A stretch of DNA of 43,679 nucleotides, taken from Anaerolineae bacterium. GTDB taxonomy: Bacteria > Chloroflexota > Anaerolineae > Anaerolineales > Villigracilaceae. The translations under genes and the position numbers were made by a program. Below the pieces are notes generated by a model. It saw only the letters and a program-made list of their open reading frames with translations. It ran no database searches and was not told where the DNA came from. Location: the NCBI GenBank assembly GCA_018648685.1, contig JABGQT010000162.1, positions 1 to 43,679 of the forward strand, read 5' to 3'. Numbering within the stretch: position 1 is the first letter of the stretch; every line of letters starts with the position of its first letter. Below, piece by piece: positions 25,827-35,256 of this stretch.

Positions 25827-27409
25827 TATTCTCCTCCAATAGGTAGAGTAACCTGGAAGCAAGCGCCTGCCTGTCCATTTGAAATGAACGCAAGTTCGCC
25901 ACCCAGCGCGGCGATGATATTATAGCTGACGGTTAATCCCAAGCCCGTTCCCCCATCTTTTGTGCTGATAAAAGGTTCGAAAATATTTCTTTGATCTTCG
26001 TCTGAAATGCCTGTGCCGTTATCTTGAAAAGTAATTTCAACGTTTTCTTTTCTTTTTCGTGCACTTATTTCAAGCAGCCCCCCTCCAGACATTGCGTCGT
26101 AGGCATTCAGTATCAGGTTTAGAAAAACTTGTTGCAATTGTGCGCTAACGGCCAATACCGGTGGCAGGCTTTTGGGCAAAGTTCTCTTTACAATAATTTC
26201 GCGCTTTTGAAGCTGGGTTGCCATCAAACCCAAAACATGATCGAAAACCTCGGGTAAGTTTACCTTTTTGGGTTTCACTTTGCCAGGGCGATAAAAATCG
26301 AGCATTCTTTGTACGGTGGTTGTCAGGCGTTCAAGTTCTGCTTCTGCCAAAGCGAGATATTCATCTTGTTTTTCTTCAGTCAGATCATCGCGCCCAGCGA
26401 GATGCAAACAATTGCGCACCGCTTGCAAGGGGTTGTTGATCTCATGCGCAATCGAAGCTGTCAACCTCCCCGCGGCTGCCATTTTCTCAGCTTGCACTAA
26501 AGCTTTTTGCGAATCTTCAACCTGCTGAACATAATCGCGTAACTCTGCGTACAGATAGGCATTTTCAATGGCCGTTGCTGCTTGGCGTGCCAGGATCAAC
26601 AATGTGTCGAGATCGATTTCTCGAAAAGCAGGTTCATCAGCACTGCGTCCGGCATAAATAAGCGCATTGATTTCTGAATGAGAACCCGGCACAAGCAGCG
26701 CAGAACTCAAACCAAGCCGCGTTAACTCTTTTTGAAGAACAGGATGGCTCGTTCCGTTCTCATTTAATGCAACAGGAATGTCTTCCTTCTGAATAAGAGT
26801 TACCGCTTTATCGACATCTTCCGCGTCGCTCTCGGGGAAGGCTTGCCCTCGTTTCGAGAGCAGAGTCAGCCCTTCGGCTTCGTACCGATAATAAGCGGCG
26901 TTTTTGCAGCGCAAATGTTTGCAAACAGCATCCACAATAAGCTCTGGCAGACGCTCAGGGCGCGTTTCAGCGAGAAAGGCTTCTGTCACATCAAATAGTG
27001 GGCGCAAGGCTTGCATATGCGCTGCGTCGCGTTTACGCTGGTTATCAGCGAGTGCTTGTCGCGCAGCAGCGACCAACTCGTCCCCTTTTTCGAAGGGTTT
27101 AAGAATGAGCCCGTCTACGCCTTTACGGAGGGCTTTGATGGCTGTTTCAACTGTTCCAAAGCCGGTCATAACCAGAGCAGCAAGATCCGGTTGTTGTTCT
27201 TTGGCAAAGGAAACGACACCAAACCCGTCTATTTCGGGCATGCGGATATCTACAAGCAGCAGGTCTACATGTTCGTTGCGCAGGTAGTTCATGGCTTTTT
27301 TGGGTTCAGTAAATGCTAATGTACGGAAGCCAGCCCGTGTCAGGAGGCGGTCGCAGAGTCTTGCTATCCCGGGTTCATCGTCAACGATCAAAATAAAAGG
27401 GGCGCTCAT
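25826..27409 (-). CDS. Histidine kinase with N-terminal receiver, REC-GAF-HisKA-HATPase
   Basis: A 527-residue soluble kinase. An N-terminal receiver (5-120) has D10/D11, phospho-acceptor D54 (LLVDIRMPEIDG) and K104. A GAF-like region (140-290, ending TAIENAYLYAEL) and a coiled coil lead to HisKA with H322 in IAHEINNPLQA. HATPase has the N-box NLILNAYDAM, G1 motif DNGTGIS and G2 motif GGTGLGL. The HEINNPL type is common in NtrB/ZraS-like kinases. The ATG overlaps the upstream kinase stop by four bases (ATGA). The receiver in front suggests that it takes phosphate from, or is gated by, the upstream kinase and then phosphorylates the OmpR regulator. That order is inference. Confidence 0.92.
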   Translation of the reverse strand: MSAPFILIVDDEPGIARLCDRLLTRAGFRTLAFTEPKKAMNYLRNEHVDLLLVDIRMPEIDGFGVVSFAKEQQPDLAALVMTGFGTVETAIKALRKGVDGLILKPFEKGDELVAAARQALADNQRKRDAAHMQALRPLFDVTEAFLAETRPERLPELIVDAVCKHLRCKNAAYYRYEAEGLTLLSKRGQAFPESDAEDVDKAVTLIQKEDIPVALNENGTSHPVLQKELTRLGLSSALLVPGSHSEINALIYAGRSADEPAFREIDLDTLLILARQAATAIENAYLYAELRDYVQQVEDSQKALVQAEKMAAAGRLTASIAHEINNPLQAVRNCLHLAGRDDLTEEKQDEYLALAEAELERLTTTVQRMLDFYRPGKVKPKKVNLPEVFDHVLGLMATQLQKREIIVKRTLPKSLPPVLAVSAQLQQVFLNLILNAYDAMSGGGLLEISARKRKENVEITFQDNGTGISDEDQRNIFEPFISTKDGGTGLGLTVSYNIIAALGGELAFISNGQAGACFQVTLPIGGE

Positions 27410-30030
27410 TCGGGTTTATCCTCTAACGGTAACCAGACGCTAAAACAGGCGCCTTTGGTGGGCGTGCTATCCACGTCAATAAATCCATGGTGGTCAGTGA
27501 TGATCCCATAGCTGACGGCAAGCCCAAGCCCTGTGCCACCATCATCCGCTTTTGTGGTGAAGAAAGGTTCAAAAATTCTCGCAAGATCATGCGGGCTGAT
27601 TCCTTTTCCGTTATCTTGAACAGACATCACAACCCAGCATTCGTCATTTTTCTGGCGCGTTTCGGTATGCACAGAAAGTTTACCGCCCTTTGGCATGGCA
27701 TGTAGGGCATTATGTAGCAGATTTAGAACGACTTGCTTGATCTGGTCACGGTCCATCAAAACCCAGGGGAGTTTTTCTGCAAGTGTCATCTTGAATTTTA
27801 TAGCATTGGTTTCAAAAAGGTGCTTTGTCAGTGCAGCTACGTCTTCGATCACCTCGTTCAAATCTGAGCGGACGCGGACACTTTCACTTTGGCGGGCAAA
27901 ATCAAGCAGGCGGCGCACGACATTACGCGCGCGCGTTGCTTCGCGCAGAACAAGCTCCAGATCGGTGCGTTGCGGGGATTCTGGGGGGAGATCATCCAAA
28001 ACAAGTTCTGCAAAACCGGCGACTGTTGTAAGGGGGTTGTTCAGTTCATGTGCGACACCAGCCGCCATCTCGCCGACAGCAGCTAGTTTTGCTGCCTGAA
28101 TAAGTCTGTTTTCTGCATTGTGCTGCGCTTCCATTCTTTCTTGAAGTTCTTCTTGGGTGGTTTGCAGAATTTGAATGGTGTCTTGAAGCATCTGGTAGCG
28201 GTCTACGCTGGATACTGCACTCGTGAGAAAACCTGCGAGGGATTCCAGAGCAAGGAGGTCATTATGCGTAAAGGCGTTTTTCGCGCGGGCTTCAACATTT
28301 ATGATCCCCCAAATGCGATCCCCCTCCCGCAAGGCGACGCAAATTTCAGAGCCAATATCCCAACCGGGGATATGTTGATAATTGGGATCTTTGCTGGCAT
28401 CGTCGATCATCAGGCTCTCTCCGCTTGCAAAGACATAGCCTGTAATGCCGCCCTGGGTGGGGTCTTCAAATTTTTTCAAGACAATTTCCACCAAAGAGGG
28501 TGCGGCACCGCTAATTCCTTTAACGCGCAGGTGTTGTTGATGGTCTACAAGCATCACAGCCGCGAGTTCATAAGAAAAATGCTGCACAAGTAAATTGGCG
28601 GTGATTTGAGCAACTTCGTCCACGTTGGTGACACCAATTACCTGCTGAACAACTTCATGGATCAGCCCAAGATTACGCGCGCGCGCTTCTGCTTCATCGC
28701 GAAGGCGTCCATATTCAACCAGCCCAGCAAGATGGCTGGCGATCACGACAAGTAGATTTTCATCGTAGCCGCTGAAAGCGCCCACATCTTCGCTCTCTAA
28801 TGCCAAAACGCCAATGACCTCTCCGCGATATTTAAGCGGAATTGTTAGCGCTGCCTGAGCGCTTGGATTTGCCAACAAATACTCTTGTGTGGACGCGTTT
28901 TCGATGCGCACATTTTTTCCTGCGCGCACAAAGCCTGCTATAGGATGTGAATCCAGAAATTCGGTGCGCGGGGTCAATCTGCGTTCGATATTGCGATATT
29001 CACGCAATGTACGCCCATCAGAGGAGAGTAGAAAAAGTGAGATCAATTCTGTTTTAAACGTGCGCGTGAGCAAAGCAAAGACACGGCGCACGATCTGGTC
29101 GAGATTTTGGGCCGATGAAATGATCAGGGCAAAGTCATTCAGCATTGCCTGCCGCTTGAGATGGTCTGCCATCTCGGAGAAAGTTACATACATTTCAACT
29201 GAAGTAGCTGCATAATGACTGAAGCGCTGCAATTTGATCCATTCGTCTTCGCTAAAAGACTCATCGCGCCAGAGAGAGACTGCGCCAATGAGACGTTGGC
29301 CGATCATCAATGGCAATACACACCAGGCTACTGCGCTTAGCGGTGCAATTTCTTCATGGACTCTTTTCCACTGAAGGTCAGCTTTCTCAATGAGAATTGG
29401 GCTGGCGCTTTCTTTCATTTGCACAAGCAGACTTTCTTTTTTGAAGAAAAGTTCTTTCCTATATAAATCGGGGATATTTTTTTGCGCTTCAATTTTTAAT
29501 GAGTTTTGCCCATATATGGCTAACCAAGCAGCTTTTGCCGGAATATAATGAAGAATTCGCGCTAATATTCGCTTTAGGGAACTGTGAAGATCGTAAGGAG
29601 CAGAAGAATGTCCACCAAAGATAAAGGCATCTGCTGGTTGTAGAGCAGTATCTTTTACCCCAAAAACACCAGAACTGGATAATAAGCGCCACATCTTCTT
29701 GTCGTTTTTTGTGAACTCTCCCCCCGCGACGATGAGTATTTTTTCATTTTCTTCCAAAGCATAAGTATAAAGACGATCTGCCTCGGCGATACCGTTTTTC
29801 GGGAGTTTACGAGATCTCGAACGTCCACCGGCTAATCCACCACAAAGCCAGCGGTCTACATCGCTTTGGCTAAGGTAGTCATGCACCCAGCTTTTTCGCT
29901 TTTTGCTGAGACGGTAAGCATTTTCAATTGTCCACCCTGAATTATTTCGCTCTACACAAGCAGCCCAAGATGCACCCGTTAGTTGGCAAGCCTCTTTTAG
30001 CTTTTTTTCTGTAGAGTTAGGATTTGTCAT
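27406..30030 (-). CDS. Soluble histidine kinase with three GAF domains
   Basis: An 874-residue kinase without membrane helices. Residues 1-130 are an unrecognised N-terminal part. GAF-like domains lie at about 135-285, 290-445 (ending with EYGRLRDEAEARARN) and 446-610 (ITGYVFASGESLMIDDASKD). A coiled coil (610-650) leads to HisKA with H661 in GVAHELNNPLTTV. HATPase has the N-box NLLHNALHAM, DNGKGIS and GGTGLGLAV. It is the first gene of a minus-strand three-gene operon, divergent from trmFO across 84 bases. GAF domains of this type bind small ligands, chromophores or metal clusters; the ligand cannot be predicted here. Confidence 0.9.
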   Translation of the reverse strand: MTNPNSTEKKLKEACQLTGASWAACVERNNSGWTIENAYRLSKKRKSWVHDYLSQSDVDRWLCGGLAGGRSRSRKLPKNGIAEADRLYTYALEENEKILIVAGGEFTKNDKKMWRLLSSSGVFGVKDTALQPADAFIFGGHSSAPYDLHSSLKRILARILHYIPAKAAWLAIYGQNSLKIEAQKNIPDLYRKELFFKKESLLVQMKESASPILIEKADLQWKRVHEEIAPLSAVAWCVLPLMIGQRLIGAVSLWRDESFSEDEWIKLQRFSHYAATSVEMYVTFSEMADHLKRQAMLNDFALIISSAQNLDQIVRRVFALLTRTFKTELISLFLLSSDGRTLREYRNIERRLTPRTEFLDSHPIAGFVRAGKNVRIENASTQEYLLANPSAQAALTIPLKYRGEVIGVLALESEDVGAFSGYDENLLVVIASHLAGLVEYGRLRDEAEARARNLGLIHEVVQQVIGVTNVDEVAQITANLLVQHFSYELAAVMLVDHQQHLRVKGISGAAPSLVEIVLKKFEDPTQGGITGYVFASGESLMIDDASKDPNYQHIPGWDIGSEICVALREGDRIWGIINVEARAKNAFTHNDLLALESLAGFLTSAVSSVDRYQMLQDTIQILQTTQEELQERMEAQHNAENRLIQAAKLAAVGEMAAGVAHELNNPLTTVAGFAELVLDDLPPESPQRTDLELVLREATRARNVVRRLLDFARQSESVRVRSDLNEVIEDVAALTKHLFETNAIKFKMTLAEKLPWVLMDRDQIKQVVLNLLHNALHAMPKGGKLSVHTETRQKNDECWVVMSVQDNGKGISPHDLARIFEPFFTTKADDGGTGLGLAVSYGIITDHHGFIDVDSTPTKGACFSVWLPLEDKPE

Positions 30031-30071
30031 TTCGCCTATGTTCTTTCCAAAGGTTTAAAAAATCTCCCTAT

Positions 30072-30077
30072 ATTATA
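30072..30077 (-). promoter_or_regulatory. Possible -10 element for the kinase-kinase-regulator operon
   Basis: Reading the minus strand, a perfect TATAAT lies at 30077-30072, giving a leader of roughly 35 nt before ATG 30030. No consensus -35 is visible at the right distance. The 84-base gap must also hold the promoter of the divergent trmFO gene, for which I cannot name clear elements. Confidence 0.4.
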
Positions 30078-30114
30078 CAGTACCGCTGAAATATTCCGAT
30101 GATAAAATTGCATC

Positions 30115-31467
30115 ATGCAAATAATAAAAATCATTGGCGGAGGCTTGGCAGGTAGTGAAGCAGCCTGGCAAGCAGCCCAACATGGACTCCATGTAAAACT
30201 TTACGAAATGCGCCCCAAAAAAGAAACTGGCGCACATCAAAGCGGCGATTTGGCTGAGTTGATCTGCTCCAACTCTCTCGGCTCCAATCTGCCTGACCGC
30301 GCCTCGGGCTTGCTTAAAAGAGAACTCCGCATCATGGGGTCACTCTTGCTTGAGACCGCTGAAGAGAATGCTGTTCCTGCTGGCGGAGCCTTAGCGGTAG
30401 ATCGTGAAATTTTTGCAAAAGCGGTCACTGGAAAGATCGAGGCTCATCCAAATATTGAAGTGATCCGCGAGGAAGTTGCAGAAATTCCATCCGGGCCAAC
30501 GATCATCTCCTCGGGACCATTAACGTCAGATAAACTTTCGATAGCTATTGCAAAGCTAACGGGCGAGGATCATCTTTATTTCTTTGACGCTATTGCCCCG
30601 ATCGTTCATCGCGAGAGCATTAGTATGAAGGTCGCCTTTCGTGCATCAAGGTATGACCGTGGTGAAGAAAAGCAAGGTGATTATATTAATTGTCCCTTCA
30701 CAAAAGATGAGTATGATGCCTTTCTGCAAGCCCTTCTTAAAGCAGAGCGCATCCGGCTTCACTCATTTGAGTTGGCAATCGAAGAAGGTGTAAAAGCAGG
30801 TGCGCATCATTATTTTGAAGGCTGTCTTCCCGTCGAAGTAATTGCAAGTCGTGGTGAAAAATCGCTCGCCTTTGGGCCAATGCGGCCTGTTGGCTTAGTC
30901 GACCCACGCACCGATAGGCGCCCCTATGCCGTTTTACAGCTTCGCCAGGATAATCTTGCAGGCGATCTATATAACCTGGTTGGCTTTCAAACCAATCTCA
31001 AATTTCCTGAGCAGCGGCGTGTTTTTCGGATGATCCCCGGGCTAGAAAAAGTTGAATTTGCGCGTTATGGGCAAATGCACCGCAACACCTTCATCGCTTC
31101 GCCGCGCCTCTTGCGCCCAACCCTTCAGTTCGACCAACGCGAGAACCTTTTCTTTGCGGGGCAAATCACCGGTGTTGAAGGCTATATTGGCAATATTGCT
31201 ACAGGACTTCTAGCAGGACAAAATATGGTGCGCTTGCTGGCTGGCAGCCCCCTTCTCGAACTCCCTCACACAACCATGCTCGGTGCGCTTTGTCATTATA
31301 TTACCCATGCTGCCGAGAAAGATTTTCAACCCATGAAGGCAAACTTCGGCATATTCCCTGCACTTGAGGGGAATGGTGAAAAGAAGAAACGTAATAAGCG
31401 CGAACGCGCAGCGGCGTATGCGGAACGCTCCCTTTTTGATTTACAGCAATATCTGATTGAAAAATAG
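30115..31467 (+). CDS. trmFO: Methylenetetrahydrofolate-tRNA (uracil-5-)-methyltransferase
   Basis: A 450-residue TrmFO, the FAD- and folate-dependent enzyme that makes ribothymidine at position 54 of the tRNA T-loop. The N-terminal FAD fingerprint is [13 protein letters not shown] (G8, G10, G13). The conserved cysteines are C51 in [11 protein letters not shown] and C237 in FEGCLPVEV, matching the two catalytic cysteines of the family. The C-terminal segments [20 protein letters not shown] and MKANFGIFP are also characteristic. Length is typical. It uses ATG 30115 without an obvious ribosome-binding site. TrmFO replaces the SAM-dependent TrmA in Gram-positive and several other lineages, consistent with the proposed taxon. 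Confidence 0.96.
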   Translation: MQIIKIIGGGLAGSEAAWQAAQHGLHVKLYEMRPKKETGAHQSGDLAELICSNSLGSNLPDRASGLLKRELRIMGSLLLETAEENAVPAGGALAVDREIFAKAVTGKIEAHPNIEVIREEVAEIPSGPTIISSGPLTSDKLSIAIAKLTGEDHLYFFDAIAPIVHRESISMKVAFRASRYDRGEEKQGDYINCPFTKDEYDAFLQALLKAERIRLHSFELAIEEGVKAGAHHYFEGCLPVEVIASRGEKSLAFGPMRPVGLVDPRTDRRPYAVLQLRQDNLAGDLYNLVGFQTNLKFPEQRRVFRMIPGLEKVEFARYGQMHRNTFIASPRLLRPTLQFDQRENLFFAGQITGVEGYIGNIATGLLAGQNMVRLLAGSPLLELPHTTMLGALCHYITHAAEKDFQPMKANFGIFPALEGNGEKKKRNKRERAAAYAERSLFDLQQYLIEK

Positions 31468-31471
31468 ATAT

Positions 31472-32380
31472 ATGTTAATGACTACGCGCAAAAACAGTAT
31501 TTATCTAGTCTCGGGGATATTTTTTCTTGCGGGTCTCTCTCTTCTCTGGATGAGTTACTCGGATCGCCCGCAACCGGAACTTGCTCCCGTTAAATTTGAC
31601 GGTCTGCGCGCATACCAAGACGTGCTCCACCAAACCGCCCTTGGAGCGCGCCTGCCTGATTCAGAAGCACACAAGCAAGCTCGTTTATGGATACGCGCAG
31701 AGCTTGAAGCCGCAGGCTGGCAAGTCGAAGAGCAGGTTTTCGAGGCTTTGGGGCACCAGGGGTACAACATCATTGCGTACAGAGACAATGCTCCAGCCAA
31801 GATTCTGTTTGGGGCGCACTACGATAGCCGCATCTATGCCGATCACGACCCAGATGTTGACAAGCGGAAGCAAGCTGTCTTGGGCGCGAACGACGGCGCA
31901 TCCGGTGTTGCTGTCCAATTGGAGTTAGCGCGCAGCATCCCCCTTGAAAACGAGTCCGTCTGGCTGGTCTTTTTCGACCTTGAAGATAACGGCAACCTCC
32001 CCACCTGGGATTGGATATTGGGTTCACGGGCGTTCGTTGATGGCTATGCGCTTAATCCTGATGCCGTCATCATCCTGGATATGATCGGCGATGCAGACCT
32101 GAATATCTATCTTGAAAGAAATTCAAACCCAGAGCTTCGGGAAGAAATTTGGGCAGCGGCGAAAGAATTAGGATACGAAAACAACTTCATCAACACTGAG
32201 AAGTTCAGTATGCTAGACGATCATACGCCTTTTGTGGAGGCAGGCTATCCCGCTGTAGATGTGATCGATTTCGACTACCCATATTGGCATACCACGGGAG
32301 ATACCGCCGACAAAGTTTCTGCAGAAAGCTTGGGGATCGTCGGAGAAACAATGCTCGCCTGGTTGAAGAATCGGCACTAA
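31472..32380 (+). CDS. M28-family metalloenzyme, glutaminyl-cyclase-like
   Basis: A 302-residue protein with one N-terminal hydrophobic anchor (about 10-28) and an exported M28-type domain. Candidate metal and catalytic residues are H117 (GAHYDSR), D141 (GANDGASGVA), E171-D172 (FFDLEDNG), D203 (DMIGD) and H273 (YWHTTGD). The pattern WDWILGSRAF plus DDHTPF is closer to glutaminyl-peptide cyclotransferases of the M28 clan than to ordinary aminopeptidases. The usual Glu-Glu pair reads Glu-Asp here. It would act outside the membrane on peptide N-termini (inferred). The ATG at 31472 lies 4 nt after trmFO; ATG 31478 and a TTG at 31457 are alternatives. Confidence 0.85.
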   Translation: MLMTTRKNSIYLVSGIFFLAGLSLLWMSYSDRPQPELAPVKFDGLRAYQDVLHQTALGARLPDSEAHKQARLWIRAELEAAGWQVEEQVFEALGHQGYNIIAYRDNAPAKILFGAHYDSRIYADHDPDVDKRKQAVLGANDGASGVAVQLELARSIPLENESVWLVFFDLEDNGNLPTWDWILGSRAFVDGYALNPDAVIILDMIGDADLNIYLERNSNPELREEIWAAAKELGYENNFINTEKFSMLDDHTPFVEAGYPAVDVIDFDYPYWHTTGDTADKVSAESLGIVGETMLAWLKNRH

Positions 32381-32395
32381 AGGTAGTAAGCAAGG

Positions 32396-32401
32396 TATAA
32401 T
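32396..32401 (+). promoter_or_regulatory. Possible -10 element upstream of the histidine kinase gene
   Basis: TATAAT lies in the 60-base gap between the M28 gene and the kinase gene, giving a leader of about 34 nt to ATG 32441. No matching -35 element is seen. Confidence 0.3.
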
Positions 32402-32440
32402 AATTCGGAATTATCAACGCCTAGCTTGCAAAAAAAAACT

Positions 32441-33664
32441 ATGAGAATCAAAACTCTTCTTGAGAAAGTTCGTTCAGCATGGATACATCGCGTTGCGCAC
32501 GATTTGGCACGCGGTGCCGGAGTACGAGAGAATTTCGAAAAAGAACTCTCGCGCTTTTTCAGTCTTTTTGAACAAGCAGCACTCACTGGAGACCCATCCT
32601 GGCTGGACCCAATTCTCTACGACTGGGCAAATGCCCCAACAGAAACAGACATCGCTGAAGGGCAACACAATCTTTCTACGATCATGTCGAGAGCAAGTGC
32701 ACTCACTTTTGATGTTGCCAAAGAAAATCTTTCTCTTGAGGAGGCACTGGAACTTCTCAGTGCCACATCGGCACTCTTTGCTTACGCACTCTCGAAGGCA
32801 GCGCATTACGAATCAGATACGCGTGTTTCGCATATCTCTAATGAACTTGCTTCTATTCAACAAAAACTCGAGCAGCTTGACCGAAGCAAATCGAACTTTA
32901 TCTCTGTGGCTGCGCACGAATTAAAAACACCGCTCACCTTGATTGAGGGCTATACTTCAATGATGAGGGATTTACTTGATAAAGAGAATAAAAGTGCTGG
33001 GCAATTACTCGAAGGTGTGCAAAATGGTGTTCGCCGTCTACGTGAGATCGTAGATGATATGATCGATGTTTCGCTCATTGACAATAGCTTGCTCTCGCTT
33101 AATTTTCAACCGCTTTGGCTGAATAATACTTTTAGCCTTTTACAAAATGAACTTCTGGAGATTTGCAATGTTCGTCAACTCACACTAGATGTGCGCGCTT
33201 TTCTTGGCAGCGATCAGCTAATTTTTGCCGATCCCGAACGCATCTACCAAGCCTTGCGCAATGTACTCACAAACGCGATCAAATATACGCCCGACAAAGG
33301 CACGATTTCAATTGACGGGCGTCTCTTGCCTGGCTTTATCGAGATCACAGTTGCAGATACAGGCATTGGAATTTCTGATAAGGACCAATCCGTTATCTTT
33401 GACAAATTCAGACAATTAGGCGAAGCCTCTCTGCACTCCAGCGGAAAGACAAAGTTCAAAGGCGGCGGCCCCGGGCTGGGACTACCGATCACTCGCGGTA
33501 TTATCGAAGCGCACGGCGGCACAATTTGGGTTGATTCTCCAGGCTACGATGAAAAAGCTTGCCCTGGCTCAACCTTTCACATCCTTTTGCCTGATCGCAG
33601 TGAAGCAACTGACCCCAAAGTTGCCAAACTCTTTCGGGATCAAACATTACCCAACACCCCTTAA
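32441..33664 (+). CDS. Soluble sensor histidine kinase
   Basis: A 407-residue kinase starting at ATG 32441; a TTG at 32426 is in frame but would add only five residues. Residues 1-140 form a helical N-terminal region with no recognised sensor domain and no membrane helix. A coiled coil (about 130-150) leads to HisKA with H159 in VAAHELKTPLTLI, and HATPase follows (N-box LRNVLTNAIKYTP, DTGIGIS, GPGLGLPI, then AHGGTIWVDS). It resembles the kinase cores of PhoR/ResE-type enzymes. No response regulator gene is adjacent; hflX begins seven bases downstream. The partner regulator is unknown. Confidence 0.9.
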   Translation: MRIKTLLEKVRSAWIHRVAHDLARGAGVRENFEKELSRFFSLFEQAALTGDPSWLDPILYDWANAPTETDIAEGQHNLSTIMSRASALTFDVAKENLSLEEALELLSATSALFAYALSKAAHYESDTRVSHISNELASIQQKLEQLDRSKSNFISVAAHELKTPLTLIEGYTSMMRDLLDKENKSAGQLLEGVQNGVRRLREIVDDMIDVSLIDNSLLSLNFQPLWLNNTFSLLQNELLEICNVRQLTLDVRAFLGSDQLIFADPERIYQALRNVLTNAIKYTPDKGTISIDGRLLPGFIEITVADTGIGISDKDQSVIFDKFRQLGEASLHSSGKTKFKGGGPGLGLPITRGIIEAHGGTIWVDSPGYDEKACPGSTFHILLPDRSEATDPKVAKLFRDQTLPNTP

Positions 33665-33671
33665 AAGAATA

Positions 33672-35027
33672 ATGTCAAAAAAAACATCTCAACCGACAAT
33701 AACGCCACGAGAAAGAGCATTTCTCGTTGGCGTTGAAATTTTTGGTCAAGAAGGCTTACTGCCACTTGACGATTCGCTCGACGAATTGGCTTTACTTGCA
33801 GACACCGCTGGTTTGGAAGTAGTTGGTGAACTTACACAGAAATTAAGCCGTCCTCATGCGAAAACCTTTATTGGCTCGGGTAAGGTCGAAGAACTCAAGG
33901 CTTTCCTTGAAGAAACACTTGCTGAAGTTGTCATTTTTGACGATGAGCTTTCTCCTCGCCACCAACGCGAGTTGGAAAAATTACTTGGACAAAATGTACG
34001 TCTGCTTGACCGCACTTCTCTCATTCTGGATATTTTTGCCCAACATGCAAAAACAAGCGAGGGGATGCTGCAAGTAGAATTAGCACAGTACGAATACTAT
34101 CTCCCCCGCCTGACCCGCGCGTGGACACATCTTGCTCGCCAGGCAGGCGGCGGTGGCGGACGCTCTGGAGGTGTGGGCGGCGTTGGCTTGCGTGGTCCCG
34201 GCGAAACGCAACTCGAGGTCGATCGGCGCATCATCCAAAAACGGATTTCGTATCTCAAAAACGAACTTGAGAAGGTGCGCTCCCATCGTCTACGCCATCG
34301 GGATAAGAGAAAAAAATCCCGCCTACCAATTGTCGCCCTTGTTGGATACACGAATGCAGGAAAATCAACGTTGCTCAATCAATTAGCTCAAGCAGATGTT
34401 TACGTCGCGAACCAGCTTTTTGCCACGCTCGATCCGATTACACGTCGCGTTGAGTTGCCGGGCGGTTACGAGTCCCTTTTCACGGACACGGTCGGGTTCA
34501 TCCAAAAGCTGCCCACAACATTAGTAGCCGCTTTTCGCGCAACCTTGGAAGAAATTGCAGAAGCTGACCTTCTCTTGCATGTCGTAGATATTTCACACCC
34601 AAATGCGCTAAATCATTTTGAAGCCGTCGAGGCAACACTGTCTGATATTGACGCGGATCATATTCCCGTCATTACAGCCTTGAACAAGGTGGATATGCTT
34701 ACTCATCCCGAAAACGCACAACAAACGCTTGAGCATTATCCAAGAGCTATTGCAATTTCGGCAAAAAAAAGGACGGGGCTTCCAGACCTAAAGAGACTCT
34801 TGCAAGAAAGTCTTTACGAAACCTTTACGCCGATTTCTGTTCGTTTGCCCTATCAGGAAGGTAATTTAATTTCCATGTTCCACGAAGCGGGGATCATTGA
34901 GCAGATCGAGCATGAACGCGGTGGTGTCTTTATCCAGGGGCGTTTGCCTGGACGCATTGTGGCACGCTTCAGCGGCTGGGAAGCCGAAGCAAGTGACCAT
35001 GAAATTACCGAAGAGGATATTCTGTGA
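33672..35027 (+). CDS. hflX: GTPase HflX
   Basis: A 451-residue HflX, a ribosome-associated GTPase that splits stalled or hibernating 70S ribosomes. The N-terminal domain has the family's ELxGSGK-type segment (FIGSGKVEELKA) and a Gly-rich stretch (about residues 156-170) before GPGETQLEVDRR. The GTPase domain has G1 at 225-233 (GYTNAGKST), G3 around D272 (DTVGFIQKLP) and G4 N338KVD. I start at ATG 33672 (MSKKTSQ), seven bases after the kinase stop. The longer in-frame ORF from 33531 would begin inside the kinase gene and adds 47 unlikely residues. The stop overlaps the next gene's GTG by four bases. Confidence 0.95.
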   Translation: MSKKTSQPTITPRERAFLVGVEIFGQEGLLPLDDSLDELALLADTAGLEVVGELTQKLSRPHAKTFIGSGKVEELKAFLEETLAEVVIFDDELSPRHQRELEKLLGQNVRLLDRTSLILDIFAQHAKTSEGMLQVELAQYEYYLPRLTRAWTHLARQAGGGGGRSGGVGGVGLRGPGETQLEVDRRIIQKRISYLKNELEKVRSHRLRHRDKRKKSRLPIVALVGYTNAGKSTLLNQLAQADVYVANQLFATLDPITRRVELPGGYESLFTDTVGFIQKLPTTLVAAFRATLEEIAEADLLLHVVDISHPNALNHFEAVEATLSDIDADHIPVITALNKVDMLTHPENAQQTLEHYPRAIAISAKKRTGLPDLKRLLQESLYETFTPISVRLPYQEGNLISMFHEAGIIEQIEHERGGVFIQGRLPGRIVARFSGWEAEASDHEITEEDIL

Positions 35028-35236
35028 AAAAAACTCTTTCTCTTTTTCTAGATCGACTCTCTGAGTTTCTTGCCGCGCGCAAGGGATTGATCCCCTTGCT
35101 TGGCATGTTATTTATTATTACTAATTTGCTGATCCAGTTTATATTGCCTGGAAGCTGGCTCGCCAGCACAAATTTATTTTTACATATTGGTTTGCTTACC
35201 GCCATATTCGGCTTGATGCTGGCGTGGGCACTCTAA
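35024..35236 (+). CDS. Small two-helix membrane protein
   Basis: A 70-residue protein starting with GTG at 35024, overlapping the hflX TGA (GTGA), with a GAGGAT ribosome-binding sequence upstream. After a basic amphipathic start (MKKTLSLFLDRLSEFLAARK) there are two hydrophobic helices, about 22-42 and 48-68, with almost no C-terminal tail. I do not recognise a family. The coupled start, good hydrophobic organisation and position in a same-strand run between hflX and pepF support a real gene. Confidence 0.7.
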   Translation: MKKTLSLFLDRLSEFLAARKGLIPLLGMLFIITNLLIQFILPGSWLASTNLFLHIGLLTAIFGLMLAWAL

Positions 35237-35256
35237 ATTTATTACAGGAGTTTTAA

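Noticed and set aside
33531-33671. N-terminal extension of HflX
   Set aside because: It overlaps the conserved end of the histidine kinase in another frame; HflX homologues start near MSKKTSQ.
34097-34378. Pro/Arg-rich minus-strand frame opposite hflX
   Set aside because: It is the antisense of the Gly-rich HflX segment; its composition explains the open frame.
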